Of a stretch of DNA of 64,000 nucleotides, positions 9,155 to 19,585 are shown in pieces. The translations under genes and the position numbers were made by a program. The notes beneath the pieces were generated by a model. That model did not search any database. It was given only the letters and a program-made list of their open reading frames with translations, and was not told where the DNA came from. This stretch comes from Curvibacter cyanobacteriorum. GTDB lineage: Bacteria; Pseudomonadota; Gammaproteobacteria; Burkholderiales; Burkholderiaceae_C. Position 1 is the first letter of the stretch. Every line of letters begins with the position of its first letter. The stretch spans positions 372,001 to 436,000 of the forward strand of contig NZ_JAQSIP010000003.1 of NCBI RefSeq assembly GCF_028649475.1. The letters are read 5' to 3'.

Positions 9155-9268
9155 GGCTGTTCCTTGGTTCAGTCTGTCTAGGGCCCGATTGTGGTGTATT
9201 TGGCGGGCTCGGCCAACAGATGTCACCGGTTTTTCCGGGGCAAGCGGAACTTTACAAAGTCAATTTCT

Positions 9269-9299
9269 TCTCATCAAATGAGAATTATTCTCATATAAT
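9269..9299 (+). promoter_or_regulatory. Candidate promoter of heme-uptake operon
   Basis: The -10 element is TATAAT at 9294-9299. The -35 is weak; TTCTCA at 9269-9274 with 19-base spacing is the best I can see. The Fur box lies between the two elements. The start codon is about 66 bases downstream. Confidence 0.55.
9279..9293. promoter_or_regulatory. Fur box upstream of the heme-uptake operon
   Basis: TGAGAAT-T-ATTCTCA is a perfect 7-1-7 inverted repeat, the classical Fur half-site arrangement. It abuts a perfect TATAAT at 9294-9299, so Fur-Fe2+ binding would cover the core promoter of the heme receptor gene. Repression under iron-replete conditions is inferred from this geometry. Confidence 0.9.
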
Positions 9300-9364
9300 C
9301 CTTTCACGCCAGCCAAGCGATGGGTTGCCTTTGACCCACGGCCTCCGCCAGCACCTCAACTTTC

Positions 9365-11656
9365 ATGTGTGCTCGAGAGGTCGTCTTGTCTGGATTTGCG
9401 CTTTCTTCCCTGTTTCCCCTGCGCGGTGCCGCCTCGGCGCGCCGCCCCTGGGTCTTTGCCGGCAACTGCCTGTTGCTGGGTTCGTCCACCCTGTCGGTCG
9501 GTGCCCAGCCGGTGTCGATGCCCGAACCGGTTGCGCAGGTGGCCGCGCTGTCCGAGGTGGTCATCAGCGGTTCGCGCCACGAGCAGGACCCCGATGAACT
9601 GCCCATGAGCCTGGACGTGCTGCGCCAGTCAGACCTGGAGCGGCGCCAGGTGCGCGACATCCGCGACGTGGCGCGCGAGGTGCCCGGCCTGTCGGTGACG
9701 CGGGCCCCCGCGCGCTTCACGCTGGCCTCCAGCAGCACCGGTCGCGATCAGAACGCGGGCTTCAACATCCGGGGCCTCGATGGCAACCGGGTGCTGATGC
9801 TGGTCGACGGCATCCGCCAACCGCGCAGCTATGTGTTCAGCGCCAATGCCTTTGGCCGCGACTACCTGGAGCTGGGCCTGATCGAGCGGGTCGAGGTGCT
9901 CAAGGGCCCCATGTCGGCGCTGTATGGCTCGGACGGGCTGGCGGGCCTGGTGAACTTCATCACCCTCGACCCCGCCGCGCTGCTGCGCGACGGTCAGCCG
10001 CTGGGTGGCCGGGCCAGCGTGGCCTATGCCAGCGAGGACCGTGGCTGGCGCGCCGGCGCCACCCTGGCGGGCCGCCCCAGCGACACCCTGCAGTGGCTGC
10101 TGGGCGTGCACACCTCGGGCGCCCGGGCGCTGCAAAACATGGGCAGCAACGCGTCGGCCAACGTCGACCGCACCGAGCCCAACCCTGAGCAGCAAAAAGG
10201 CGAAGGCCTGTTGTTCAAGGCGGTGCTGACGCCCGGCGGCGGGCAGCGCCACACCCTGAGCCTCGAGCATGTGCGCAAGCAGGCCGACTACACCCTGCTG
10301 TCGGCGGTGGCCAAGGCGCCGTTCAGCAGCACGTCGACGGTGCATGCCCGTTCGTGGTCGCAGCTGCAGCGCGACCGCCTGAGCTGGGACGCGCGCTGGC
10401 AACCCGGTCTGGCCTGGGCGCAGGACGTGCGCACCGTGCTCAGCTACCAGGACGCCCGCTCACGCGAATTCGCCTACGAGGACCGCTACACCGCGGCAGA
10501 CCGCGAGCGCGATGTGCGCTACACCGAGCGCACTTGGCAAGCCGGTGTGCAGGCGTCGCGCGTGCTGACCGAGGGTGCTCGTTCGCACCGCATCACCTAC
10601 GGCGTGGACTGGGTGCGCACCTCGGTGCTCAACCTGCAAACCGGCGTCACCCCGGCGGCGGGTGAAACCTTCCCGCTCAAACGCTTCCCTGACACGGTGG
10701 AGACCAGCCAGGCGCTGTACGTGCAAGACGAGGTGATCGAGGGCCCGTGGAGCGTCACGGCCGCCTTGCGCGCCGAGCACTTCCGCTTGCAGGCCGATCA
10801 GGCGGGGTTCTCGCCCCCGTCGTCCACCCCGGCGGCGTCGTTGTCGGGTTCGGCGACCTCGCCCAAGCTGGGCGTGATGCGCCAGCTCTCGCCCCAGTGG
10901 AGCGTGTTCAGCCATTACGCAGCGGGCTTCCGGGCGCCGAACGCGGGCCAGGTCAACGCCTACTTCGAGAACACCACCCAGTACTACAAGTCGATTCCCA
11001 ACCCCAACCTCAAGCCGGAGACCAGCCACAACCTGGAGCTGGGCCTGCGCGGCCGGCTGGCCGACTGGCGGCTGGATGCCGCGGTCTTCACCGGCTTCTA
11101 CAAAGACTTCATCGAGGACCAGCGCCTGGTCGGCGGCAGCATGACCGCCGCCAACCCGCTGATCTACCAGTCCGTCAACATCGGTCGGGTGCGCTTGTCG
11201 GGCCTGGAGTTCAAGGGGGAGAAGGACTGGGGCGTGTGGGCCGGTGGCCGGCTGTCCAGCCCCTTCGCCTACAGCCGCGTGGTGGGCAAGGACACGCTGA
11301 CCCAGCGGCCGATCAACTCGATCGACCCGCAGCGCCTGAGCGCCGGCCTGCGCTACGAACGCGCGCAATGGAGCGCTCGCCTCGATGTGCAGCACCGCAG
11401 CGCCAAGAAGGCGTCCGAGGTCGACAGCACCCAGTTGTCGGCGCAGTTCCTGCCGCCGGCGTCGACCACGCTGGACCTGTCAGGCCAATGGCGCCTGCGC
11501 CGCGACCTGCGCCTGAATGTGGCGCTGACCAACCTCAGCAACCAGCGGGTTTGGTACTGGTCCGATGTGCGTGGCCTGTCGTCGGCCTCGGCGGTCAAGG
11601 ACGCCTACACCCAGCCAGGGCGTTCGCTGCGCGTGGCCTTGGTGGCTGATTTCTGA
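9365..11656 (+). CDS. bhuR: TonB-dependent heme/hemoprotein receptor (BhuR/HmuR-like)
   Basis: A 763-residue outer-membrane receptor. A long N-terminal leader ends near VGAQ (about residues 45-48), then comes a TonB-box-like stretch LSEVVISGSRHEQ. The plug domain contains GFNIRGLDGNRVLMLVDGIR and ERVEVLKGPMSALYGSDGLAG. The beta-barrel carries the heme-receptor signatures FRAP and NPNLKPE and ends with aromatic F. Known heme receptors often have a His between FRAP and NPNL; here the interval (NAGQVNAYFENTTQYYKSIP) has none but has paired Tyr. The ATG at 9365 lacks a strong ribosome site, so the exact start is uncertain. It heads the heme operon behind a Fur box. Confidence 0.9.
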   Translation: MCAREVVLSGFALSSLFPLRGAASARRPWVFAGNCLLLGSSTLSVGAQPVSMPEPVAQVAALSEVVISGSRHEQDPDELPMSLDVLRQSDLERRQVRDIRDVAREVPGLSVTRAPARFTLASSSTGRDQNAGFNIRGLDGNRVLMLVDGIRQPRSYVFSANAFGRDYLELGLIERVEVLKGPMSALYGSDGLAGLVNFITLDPAALLRDGQPLGGRASVAYASEDRGWRAGATLAGRPSDTLQWLLGVHTSGARALQNMGSNASANVDRTEPNPEQQKGEGLLFKAVLTPGGGQRHTLSLEHVRKQADYTLLSAVAKAPFSSTSTVHARSWSQLQRDRLSWDARWQPGLAWAQDVRTVLSYQDARSREFAYEDRYTAADRERDVRYTERTWQAGVQASRVLTEGARSHRITYGVDWVRTSVLNLQTGVTPAAGETFPLKRFPDTVETSQALYVQDEVIEGPWSVTAALRAEHFRLQADQAGFSPPSSTPAASLSGSATSPKLGVMRQLSPQWSVFSHYAAGFRAPNAGQVNAYFENTTQYYKSIPNPNLKPETSHNLELGLRGRLADWRLDAAVFTGFYKDFIEDQRLVGGSMTAANPLIYQSVNIGRVRLSGLEFKGEKDWGVWAGGRLSSPFAYSRVVGKDTLTQRPINSIDPQRLSAGLRYERAQWSARLDVQHRSAKKASEVDSTQLSAQFLPPASTTLDLSGQWRLRRDLRLNVALTNLSNQRVWYWSDVRGLSSASAVKDAYTQPGRSLRVALVADF

Positions 11657-11720
11657 GCGCCCGCCGGGCGCCGGCCGCCCCGCTGCGGTCTCTCTTTGTT
11701 GTGTGAATTGGAGTGCTGTG

Positions 11721-12917
11721 ATGTCTTCCGTGATCTCTGCGGGCCCGCTGGCCCAGTCCCCTTTGTCGGCGCCCGATGGGCCCTTGAGCGAGGTCGCCGC
11801 GACCCCGGCGCCCACCACCCCGGCCGCGGTGTGTGCGGCCTTCGAGGCGCTGCGCCAGGCCGGGCTGCGTGCCCGCGACGCGGCTGAGCGCCTGGGCCTC
11901 AGCGAAGGCGCCGTGCTCGCCGCCCACGCCTTGGCGGGCGCCGAGGGCGCGGTGGCCGAGCCGCCCGCGTCGCGCCTGGGCGTGCTGCCCCTGAACGGCC
12001 ACTGGGTCGATTTGCTCAAGGCGCTGGAGCCCTGCGGCCCGCTGATGGCCCTGACGCGCAACCACAGCGTGGTGCACGAGAAGACCGGGGTCTACCGCCG
12101 CGTGTCGGCGCAGGGCGAGGTGGGCCTGGTGTTGGACCGCGACATCGACCTGCGCCTGTTCCTGGCCCAGTGGCATGCCGGTTTTGCGGTGCGCGAGCGG
12201 CCCCTGCGGGAAGGCCAGTTCGAGGCGCTGAGCCTGCAGTTCTTTGATGCCTGGGGCCACGCGGTGCACAAGGTGTTTGTGCGCGAGGCCACCGACCGCC
12301 TGGCGTTGGAAGCGGTGATGGCGCGCTTTGCCGCGCCCGAGGCCCGGCCCCAGTTTGCGCCGGGGCGTGCGCCGCGCCCGGTGCCCCGGCCTGACGCCGA
12401 GTGCCATGCGGACGCGCTGTGCGCCGACTGGGCTGCGCTGCGCGACACGCATGATTTTTTTGCCCTGCTCAAACGCCATGGGCTGGACCGTCGGCAGAGC
12501 TTCCGGCTCGCCGAAGGCCGCTTCACGACGCGCCTGCCGAGCGACGCCATCGCGCGCCTGTTGCACCTGGCCGCCGCCTCGGGTCTGGGCCTGATGGTGT
12601 TTGTGGGCAATGCGGGCTGCATCCAGATCCACAGCGGACCAGTGCAGCGCGTGGTGCCGCTGCAAACCGACAGCGGCCAGTGGCTCAATGTCATGGACCC
12701 CGGCTTCAACCTGCACCTGCGCGCTGATTTGCTGGACCAGGTCTGGGCCGTGGACAAGCCCAGCGACGACGGGGTGGTCAGTTCGGTGGAGGCTTTTGAC
12801 GCCGACGGCGAGCTGATGCTGATGGTGTTCGGCGAACGCCAACCCGGTCAGGCGCAAGACCCCGCCTGGCATGAACTGGTGCATTCGCTGCGGCCCGGTG
12901 CGCAGGAGGCCGCATGA
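11721..12917 (+). CDS. bhuS: Heme-handling/degrading factor (HemS/HmuS/BhuS-like)
   Basis: A 398-residue cytoplasmic protein made of two HemS-type repeats. The first holds ALTRNHSVVHEKTGVY, the conserved region of the family. The second holds FVGNAGCIQIHSGPV followed by LNVMDPGFNLHL. The family binds heme delivered by the ABC transporter and stores or degrades it; which of the two applies here cannot be decided. The N terminus carries an extra segment of about 40 residues rich in Ser, Pro and Ala, then a helix-turn-helix-like piece (DAAERLGLSEGAVLA) usual for the family. I chose the ATG at 11721 behind a GGAG. The stop overlaps the next gene by four bases (ATGA). Confidence 0.9.
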   Translation: MSSVISAGPLAQSPLSAPDGPLSEVAATPAPTTPAAVCAAFEALRQAGLRARDAAERLGLSEGAVLAAHALAGAEGAVAEPPASRLGVLPLNGHWVDLLKALEPCGPLMALTRNHSVVHEKTGVYRRVSAQGEVGLVLDRDIDLRLFLAQWHAGFAVRERPLREGQFEALSLQFFDAWGHAVHKVFVREATDRLALEAVMARFAAPEARPQFAPGRAPRPVPRPDAECHADALCADWAALRDTHDFFALLKRHGLDRRQSFRLAEGRFTTRLPSDAIARLLHLAAASGLGLMVFVGNAGCIQIHSGPVQRVVPLQTDSGQWLNVMDPGFNLHLRADLLDQVWAVDKPSDDGVVSSVEAFDADGELMLMVFGERQPGQAQDPAWHELVHSLRPGAQEAA

Positions 12918-13834
12918 GCCGCGCGCCTGAGCGGACCCTGCCGGGGCCAACCGACGCCGGGTCGGGCCCCGGCAGAGCCCTCGTTTCGCGTCGGCGCTGC
13001 CTGGCCTGGGGGGCGGGCGCCTGGGCCGGGGCGGTCAGTGGCGGGGCCCAGGCGGCGCCGGCCCGACTGGTCACCCTGGGCGGCGCCTTGACCGAGGTGG
13101 TCTACGCGCTGTCGGCGCAAGGCCAGCTGGTGGGCTCGGACACCACCAGCACCTACCCCGACGCGGCGCTGCGCACGGCCAAGGTCGGTTACCTGCGTCA
13201 GCTGTCGGCCGAAGGCCTGTTGTCCTTGCGCCCGGAGGTGGTGCTGGGCACCAGCGAGGCCGGCCCGCCGGCCGTGCTGGACCAGGTGCGTCAGGCCGGG
13301 GTGCGGGTAGAGCTGGTGCCGGTGGTGCACCAGTGGCGTGAGGTGCGTGCCAAGGTCGAACTGGTCGGTCAGGTCACGGGCCGTGCGGCCGCCGCGAGCG
13401 CACTGTGGCAACGCCTGGAGGCCGAATGGGCGCAGCTGGGGCGCCTGGTGGCGCGCCGCGCGGGCCAGCCGGCCCCGCGCGCCCTGTTTGTGTTGGCCCA
13501 CGCGGGCGCGCCTCAAGTGGCGGGGCGTAGCACCGCGGCCGATGCGGTGCTGGGCTACGCCGGTGCCACCAACGTGATGACGGGGTTCGAGGGCTACCGA
13601 CCGCTCAACGCCGAGGCCCTGGCCGCCGCCGCGCCCGAGGTGTTGGTCACCACCCAGCAGGGGCTGGAGGCCCAGGGCGGAATCGACCGCTTTTGGCAGC
13701 GGCCCGAGTGGGCCGTGACCCCGGCCTTCGCTCGCCGCCGCCTGGTGACGCTCGAGGCCAGCCACCTGCTGGGCTTTGGGCCGCGCCTGCCCAGCGCGGT
13801 GCTGGCCCTGCACCAGGGCCTGGTCAACGCATGA
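12914..13834 (+). CDS. bhuT: Periplasmic heme-binding protein of ABC importer (HmuT/BhuT)
   Basis: A 306-residue class III periplasmic binding protein. The N terminus is long and charged and then reads SRRRCLAWGAGAWAG followed by AQAAPARLVTLGGALTEVVYAL. The SRRxxL text resembles a twin-arginine signal. The heme-binding region has DTTSTYPDAALRTAKVGYLR, as in HmuT proteins. It starts in an ATGA overlap with bhuS and ends in an ATGA overlap with bhuU, implying translational coupling. It should receive heme from the receptor and hand it to the BhuUV permease. Confidence 0.9.
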   Translation: MSRAPERTLPGPTDAGSGPGRALVSRRRCLAWGAGAWAGAVSGGAQAAPARLVTLGGALTEVVYALSAQGQLVGSDTTSTYPDAALRTAKVGYLRQLSAEGLLSLRPEVVLGTSEAGPPAVLDQVRQAGVRVELVPVVHQWREVRAKVELVGQVTGRAAAASALWQRLEAEWAQLGRLVARRAGQPAPRALFVLAHAGAPQVAGRSTAADAVLGYAGATNVMTGFEGYRPLNAEALAAAAPEVLVTTQQGLEAQGGIDRFWQRPEWAVTPAFARRRLVTLEASHLLGFGPRLPSAVLALHQGLVNA

Positions 13835-14868
13835 GCACCGTCTGGCAAGCACGCCGCTACCCCGGCGTGTTGTGGCGCCTGGGCGCGCTGTTGCTCGCGG
13901 CCACGGTGCTGGCGGCTTTCACCGGGGCCTACCGGCTGGACCTGGCCCGGCTGGCCGCGCTGCTGGCCTCGCCCGAGGCGCGTTCGGGGCCTGATGGCCT
14001 GGTGTTCCTGCACATCCGCCTGCCGCGCCTGATGCTGGGCTTGGCCGCGGGCGCCGGTCTGGGGCTGGCCGGTGCGCTGATGCAAGGCCTGTTTCGCAAC
14101 CCCCTGGCCGACCCGGGCCTGATCGGTGTTAGCAGTGGCGCCGCGCTGGCCGCGGCCAGCACCATCGTGCTGGGCACCTGGTGGTGGCCGGGGCTGTCGC
14201 GCAGCTGGGGCGGTGGGGCCCTGGTGCTGGGGGCCTTTGCCGGCGGCCTGGCGGTCTGTGCCTTGGTGTACGGCCTGGCGCGCTCCCCCAGCGGGCTGCG
14301 CGTGGAATCCTTGCTGCTGGCCGGGGTGGGCGTCAATGCCTTGGCGGGGGCCGGGCTGGGCACGCTGAGCTTTCTGGCCACCGACGAGCAGCTGCGCAAC
14401 CTGCAGTTCTGGTTGTTGGGCAGCCTCGGGGGCGCCCGTTGGACGTCGGTGAGCTGGGTTGTGGCTGGGGTGTTGCTGGCCGTGGTGCCGGCTTGCCGGC
14501 TCGCGGCGGGCCTCAATGTGCTGGCCCTGGGGGAGGCGCAGGCCGTGCTGTCGGGGGTGCGGCTCGAGTCCTTGAAGCGGCAGGTCGTTGTGCTGACGGC
14601 GCTGCTGGTGGGTGCCATCACCGCCACCACCGGGGTGATTGGCTTTGTCGGCCTGATCGCGCCGCACGGTGTGCGCCTGCTCGCGGGCGCCGACCACCGG
14701 CTGCTGCTGCCGGGCTCGGCCCTGCTGGGGGCGGTGTTGGTGGTGGGGGCGGACGCCCTGGCCCGGGTGCTGGTGCAACCGGCCGAATTGCCCTTGGGGG
14801 TGCTGACCGCCTACGTCGGTGTGCCCGTGTTTTTGGCCTTGTTGCGCCGTCGCCGAGGAGCCATGTGA
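13831..14868 (+). CDS. bhuU: Heme ABC transporter permease (HmuU/BhuU, FecCD family)
   Basis: A 345-residue polytopic inner-membrane protein of the BtuC/FecCD family. The signature stretches are RLPRLMLGLAAGAGLGLAGALMQGLFRNPLADPGLIGVSSGAA and, near the C terminus, TGVIGFVGLIAPHGVRLLAG, which forms the contact to the ATPase. About nine to ten membrane spans are expected. The start overlaps bhuT and the stop overlaps bhuV (TGATG), so the genes are coupled. It forms the channel for heme entry into the cytoplasm. Confidence 0.93.
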   Translation: MSTVWQARRYPGVLWRLGALLLAATVLAAFTGAYRLDLARLAALLASPEARSGPDGLVFLHIRLPRLMLGLAAGAGLGLAGALMQGLFRNPLADPGLIGVSSGAALAAASTIVLGTWWWPGLSRSWGGGALVLGAFAGGLAVCALVYGLARSPSGLRVESLLLAGVGVNALAGAGLGTLSFLATDEQLRNLQFWLLGSLGGARWTSVSWVVAGVLLAVVPACRLAAGLNVLALGEAQAVLSGVRLESLKRQVVVLTALLVGAITATTGVIGFVGLIAPHGVRLLAGADHRLLLPGSALLGAVLVVGADALARVLVQPAELPLGVLTAYVGVPVFLALLRRRRGAM

Positions 14869-15683
14869 TGCTGGGTTTGGAGCAGTTGGCCGTGTCGGTG
14901 CGGCCGCCGCAGGTGTTGCTGCGTTGCGAGGCCGCCTTGCAAGTGGGCCGTGTCACCGCCGTGTTGGGGCCCAACGGGGCAGGCAAATCCAGTTTGCTGG
15001 CGGTGCTTTCGGGGCTGAAGGCCCCGTGGCAGGGGCGGGTGACCCTGGACGGCCGGCCCTTGGGGGGCTGGTCGCCGTCGGCGCTGGCCCGGCAGCGCGC
15101 GGTCATGCTGCAAGAGCACGCAGTGGCTTTTGAGCACCCGGTCAGCGAGGTGGTGGCCCTGGGCCGCTTTGCCCACCAGCGTCAACCCAGTCGCCACGAG
15201 TCGGCCATCGTGCCGGCCGCGCTGGCGGCCATGGGGGTGGCGACCTTGGGCGCCCGCCGGTACGCCAGCCTGTCGGGCGGCGAAAAGGCGCGTGTGCAGT
15301 GGGCCCGCGCACTGGCCCAGATCTGGGAGCCGGTGGCCGCTGGCGGCGCGCGCTGGCTGCTGTTGGACGAACCCACGGCCGCCCTGGACCTGGCGCACCA
15401 GCACGCCTGCCTGGGCTGGCTGCGCGCTTGGGCGCGGGCGCAGTCGGTGGGGGTGGTGGTGGTGCTGCACGACCTCAACCTGGCGCTGCGCTACAGCGAC
15501 GATGTGCTCTTGCTGCCCGGCGCGGCCGAGCCCCAGGCCCGCGCCTGGTTCGGGGCCACCGAGGCGGTGCTGACGCCCGAACGGGTGCGCCAGGTCTGGG
15601 GGGTGGCCGTGCAGGAGGCTGCGCCCGCGGCCCCCGGCCCGGGCCACCCGCCCTGTCGCCAGATGGTGTTCGGACCGGCCTGA
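14868..15683 (+). CDS. bhuV: Heme ABC transporter ATP-binding protein (HmuV/BhuV)
   Basis: A 271-residue ATPase. Walker A is GPNGAGKSS, the signature is LSGGEKARVQ, Walker B is WLLLDEPTAALD and the switch His is in VVLHDLNLAL. The length is usual for HmuV. It is the last gene of the heme operon and powers BhuU. The short gap after it (15684-15743) is GC-rich and meets the convergent ppsR gene. Confidence 0.94.
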   Translation: MLGLEQLAVSVRPPQVLLRCEAALQVGRVTAVLGPNGAGKSSLLAVLSGLKAPWQGRVTLDGRPLGGWSPSALARQRAVMLQEHAVAFEHPVSEVVALGRFAHQRQPSRHESAIVPAALAAMGVATLGARRYASLSGGEKARVQWARALAQIWEPVAAGGARWLLLDEPTAALDLAHQHACLGWLRAWARAQSVGVVVVLHDLNLALRYSDDVLLLPGAAEPQARAWFGATEAVLTPERVRQVWGVAVQEAAPAAPGPGHPPCRQMVFGPA

Positions 15684-15743
15684 GGCACCCCCCCCGCAGG
15701 CCTGGGCCTGGGCCCGGGCGGGGTCAGCGCCGGCGGCCGGGCT

Positions 15744-16565
15744 TCAGTACACCAGGCGCTCGGGGCGGATCTCTTGCAGGATGGTGGTGGCGATCTCTTC
15801 GATCGACTTGGTGGTGCTGCTGAGCCAGCGGATGCCGCTGCGCCGCATCATGGCTTCGGCTTCGTTGACTTCGGCGCGGCAGTTCTCCAGGCTGGCGTAG
15901 CGCGAGTTGGGGCGGCGCTCGTTGCGGATTTCGGACAGGCGTTCGGGGTGGATGGTCAGGCCGAACAGCTTTTTGCGGTGCGGCATCAGGGCCGGGGGCA
16001 GTTGACGGCGCTCGAAGTCCTCGGGGATCAGCGGGTAGTTGGCCGCCTTCAGGCCGTGTTGCATCGCCAGGTACAGGCTGGTTGGGGTCTTGCCGCTGCG
16101 GCTGACGCCCACCAGGATCACGTCGGCGCCTTCGAGGTCGCGGTTCGACTGGCCGTCGTCGTGCGCCAGGCTGAAATTGATGGCCTCGATGCGGTCGTGG
16201 TACTCCTGGCTCTTGCTGACATCCGAGAAGCGCCCCACGCGGTGGTGCGACTTGATGCCCAGCTCTTGCTCCAGCGGGTGCACAAAGGTGCCAAACATGT
16301 CCAGCAGCATGCCTTGGCAGCCTTCCTGGATGACGGCCAGCACCTCCATGTTGACCAGGGTGGTGAAGACGATGGGCTTGCGGCCCTCGATGTCAGCGGT
16401 GTGGTTGATCTGGCGCACCACTTGGTGCGCCTTGTCCACGGTGTCGATGAAAGGCAGGCGCACATGACGCGGCTTCATGTCGAACTGGGCCAGGATGGCG
16501 TTGCCGAAGGTTTCGGCCGTGATGCCGGTGCCGTCCGAAATGAAGAAGACGGTGCGAGTGTGCAT
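15744..16565 (-). CDS. ppsR: PEP synthase regulatory kinase/pyrophosphorylase
   Basis: A 273-residue protein of the DUF299 family starting [21 protein letters not shown]. The P-loop-like nucleotide site reads [15 protein letters not shown] at about residues 153-167. The family inactivates PEP synthase by ADP-dependent threonine phosphorylation and reactivates it by phosphate-dependent removal. It is divergent from the ppsA gene it should control (gap of 206 bases). Confidence 0.95.
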   Translation of the reverse strand: MHTRTVFFISDGTGITAETFGNAILAQFDMKPRHVRLPFIDTVDKAHQVVRQINHTADIEGRKPIVFTTLVNMEVLAVIQEGCQGMLLDMFGTFVHPLEQELGIKSHHRVGRFSDVSKSQEYHDRIEAINFSLAHDDGQSNRDLEGADVILVGVSRSGKTPTSLYLAMQHGLKAANYPLIPEDFERRQLPPALMPHRKKLFGLTIHPERLSEIRNERRPNSRYASLENCRAEVNEAEAMMRRSGIRWLSSTTKSIEEIATTILQEIRPERLVY

Positions 16566-16771
16566 AAAAAGAGACTCCTGAAGAGGGTGTCAGCCTGTCG
16601 CCAGACCGCGGGCGCCGCTCGCGCCTACAATCCGTCCATTATCCAAATTCTCACCATGCACCGCTCTGACCTACAAGCAGAACTAAAAAGTCGCCGGCTG
16701 TGCATGGGCGCTGGTGGCCTGTCCCCGGGGGACGGCACCGCAGACCCGGTTTCAACTTCTGGAGCTTTCCC
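16566..16771. promoter_or_regulatory. Divergent ppsR/ppsA upstream region
   Basis: A 206-base gap between divergent start codons that must hold both promoters. It is moderately AT-richer than its surroundings around 16626-16690. I cannot name a clear -35/-10 pair or operator. Confidence 0.4.
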
Positions 16772-19165
<2,394 letters not shown>

Positions 19166-19173
19166 GCCCCGCT

Positions 19174-19198
19174 GAGCGGGCCCGGCACCGGCCCGCTC
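19174..19198 (+). terminator. Hairpin after ppsA
   Basis: GAGCGGGCC and GGCCCGCTC form a perfect 9-bp stem with a 7-base loop, nine bases after the ppsA stop. No T-run follows, so termination may be partial or need Rho. Confidence 0.5.
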
Positions 19199-19270
19199 GC
19201 CCGTTCTTCGCGCCGGCCGCCGGGGTAAGACCTAGGCCGTCAAGGGCCGGGCAGGTGCGATGATCCAGGG

Positions 19271-19585
19271 ATGTCCGACCGAGCCTTGTCGGTGCGCCCC
19301 GAAGGCGCACCGGTTCCCCCCCACAACACCAACCGCCACTGGTGGCTGCGCGCCACCTTGCTGCTGTTGTGGGCGGGCATTTCCTTTGGCGCCTGCTTCT
19401 GGGCGCGCGACCTCGCCCAGGTGGCTTTGCCGGGCTGGGGAGGCTCGCTCGGCTACTGGCTGGCGTCGCAGGGCGCGGTGCTGGTGTTCATCGGCATCGT
19501 GGTGCTGTACGCCACCGTCATGAACCGACACGACCGCGATGACCGGGACCGCCCGCGGCCCCCAGGCGGAGCGCCCGATGCCTGA
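19271..19585 (+). CDS. Small subunit of Na+/solute symporter (DUF4212)
   Basis: A 104-residue protein with two hydrophobic spans (about residues 27-47 and 60-85). WRATLLLLW-like text (WWLRATLLLLWAGISFGACF) followed by FIGIVVLYATVMNR is typical of the DUF4212 / TIGR03647 small subunit. This subunit accompanies the VC_2705-type sodium:solute symporter. The end overlaps the start of the large-subunit gene by eight bases, so the two are translated together. It follows ppsA, which would suit uptake of a short organic acid used for gluconeogenesis. The substrate is not determined by the sequence. Confidence 0.88.
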   Translation: MSDRALSVRPEGAPVPPHNTNRHWWLRATLLLLWAGISFGACFWARDLAQVALPGWGGSLGYWLASQGAVLVFIGIVVLYATVMNRHDRDDRDRPRPPGGAPDA

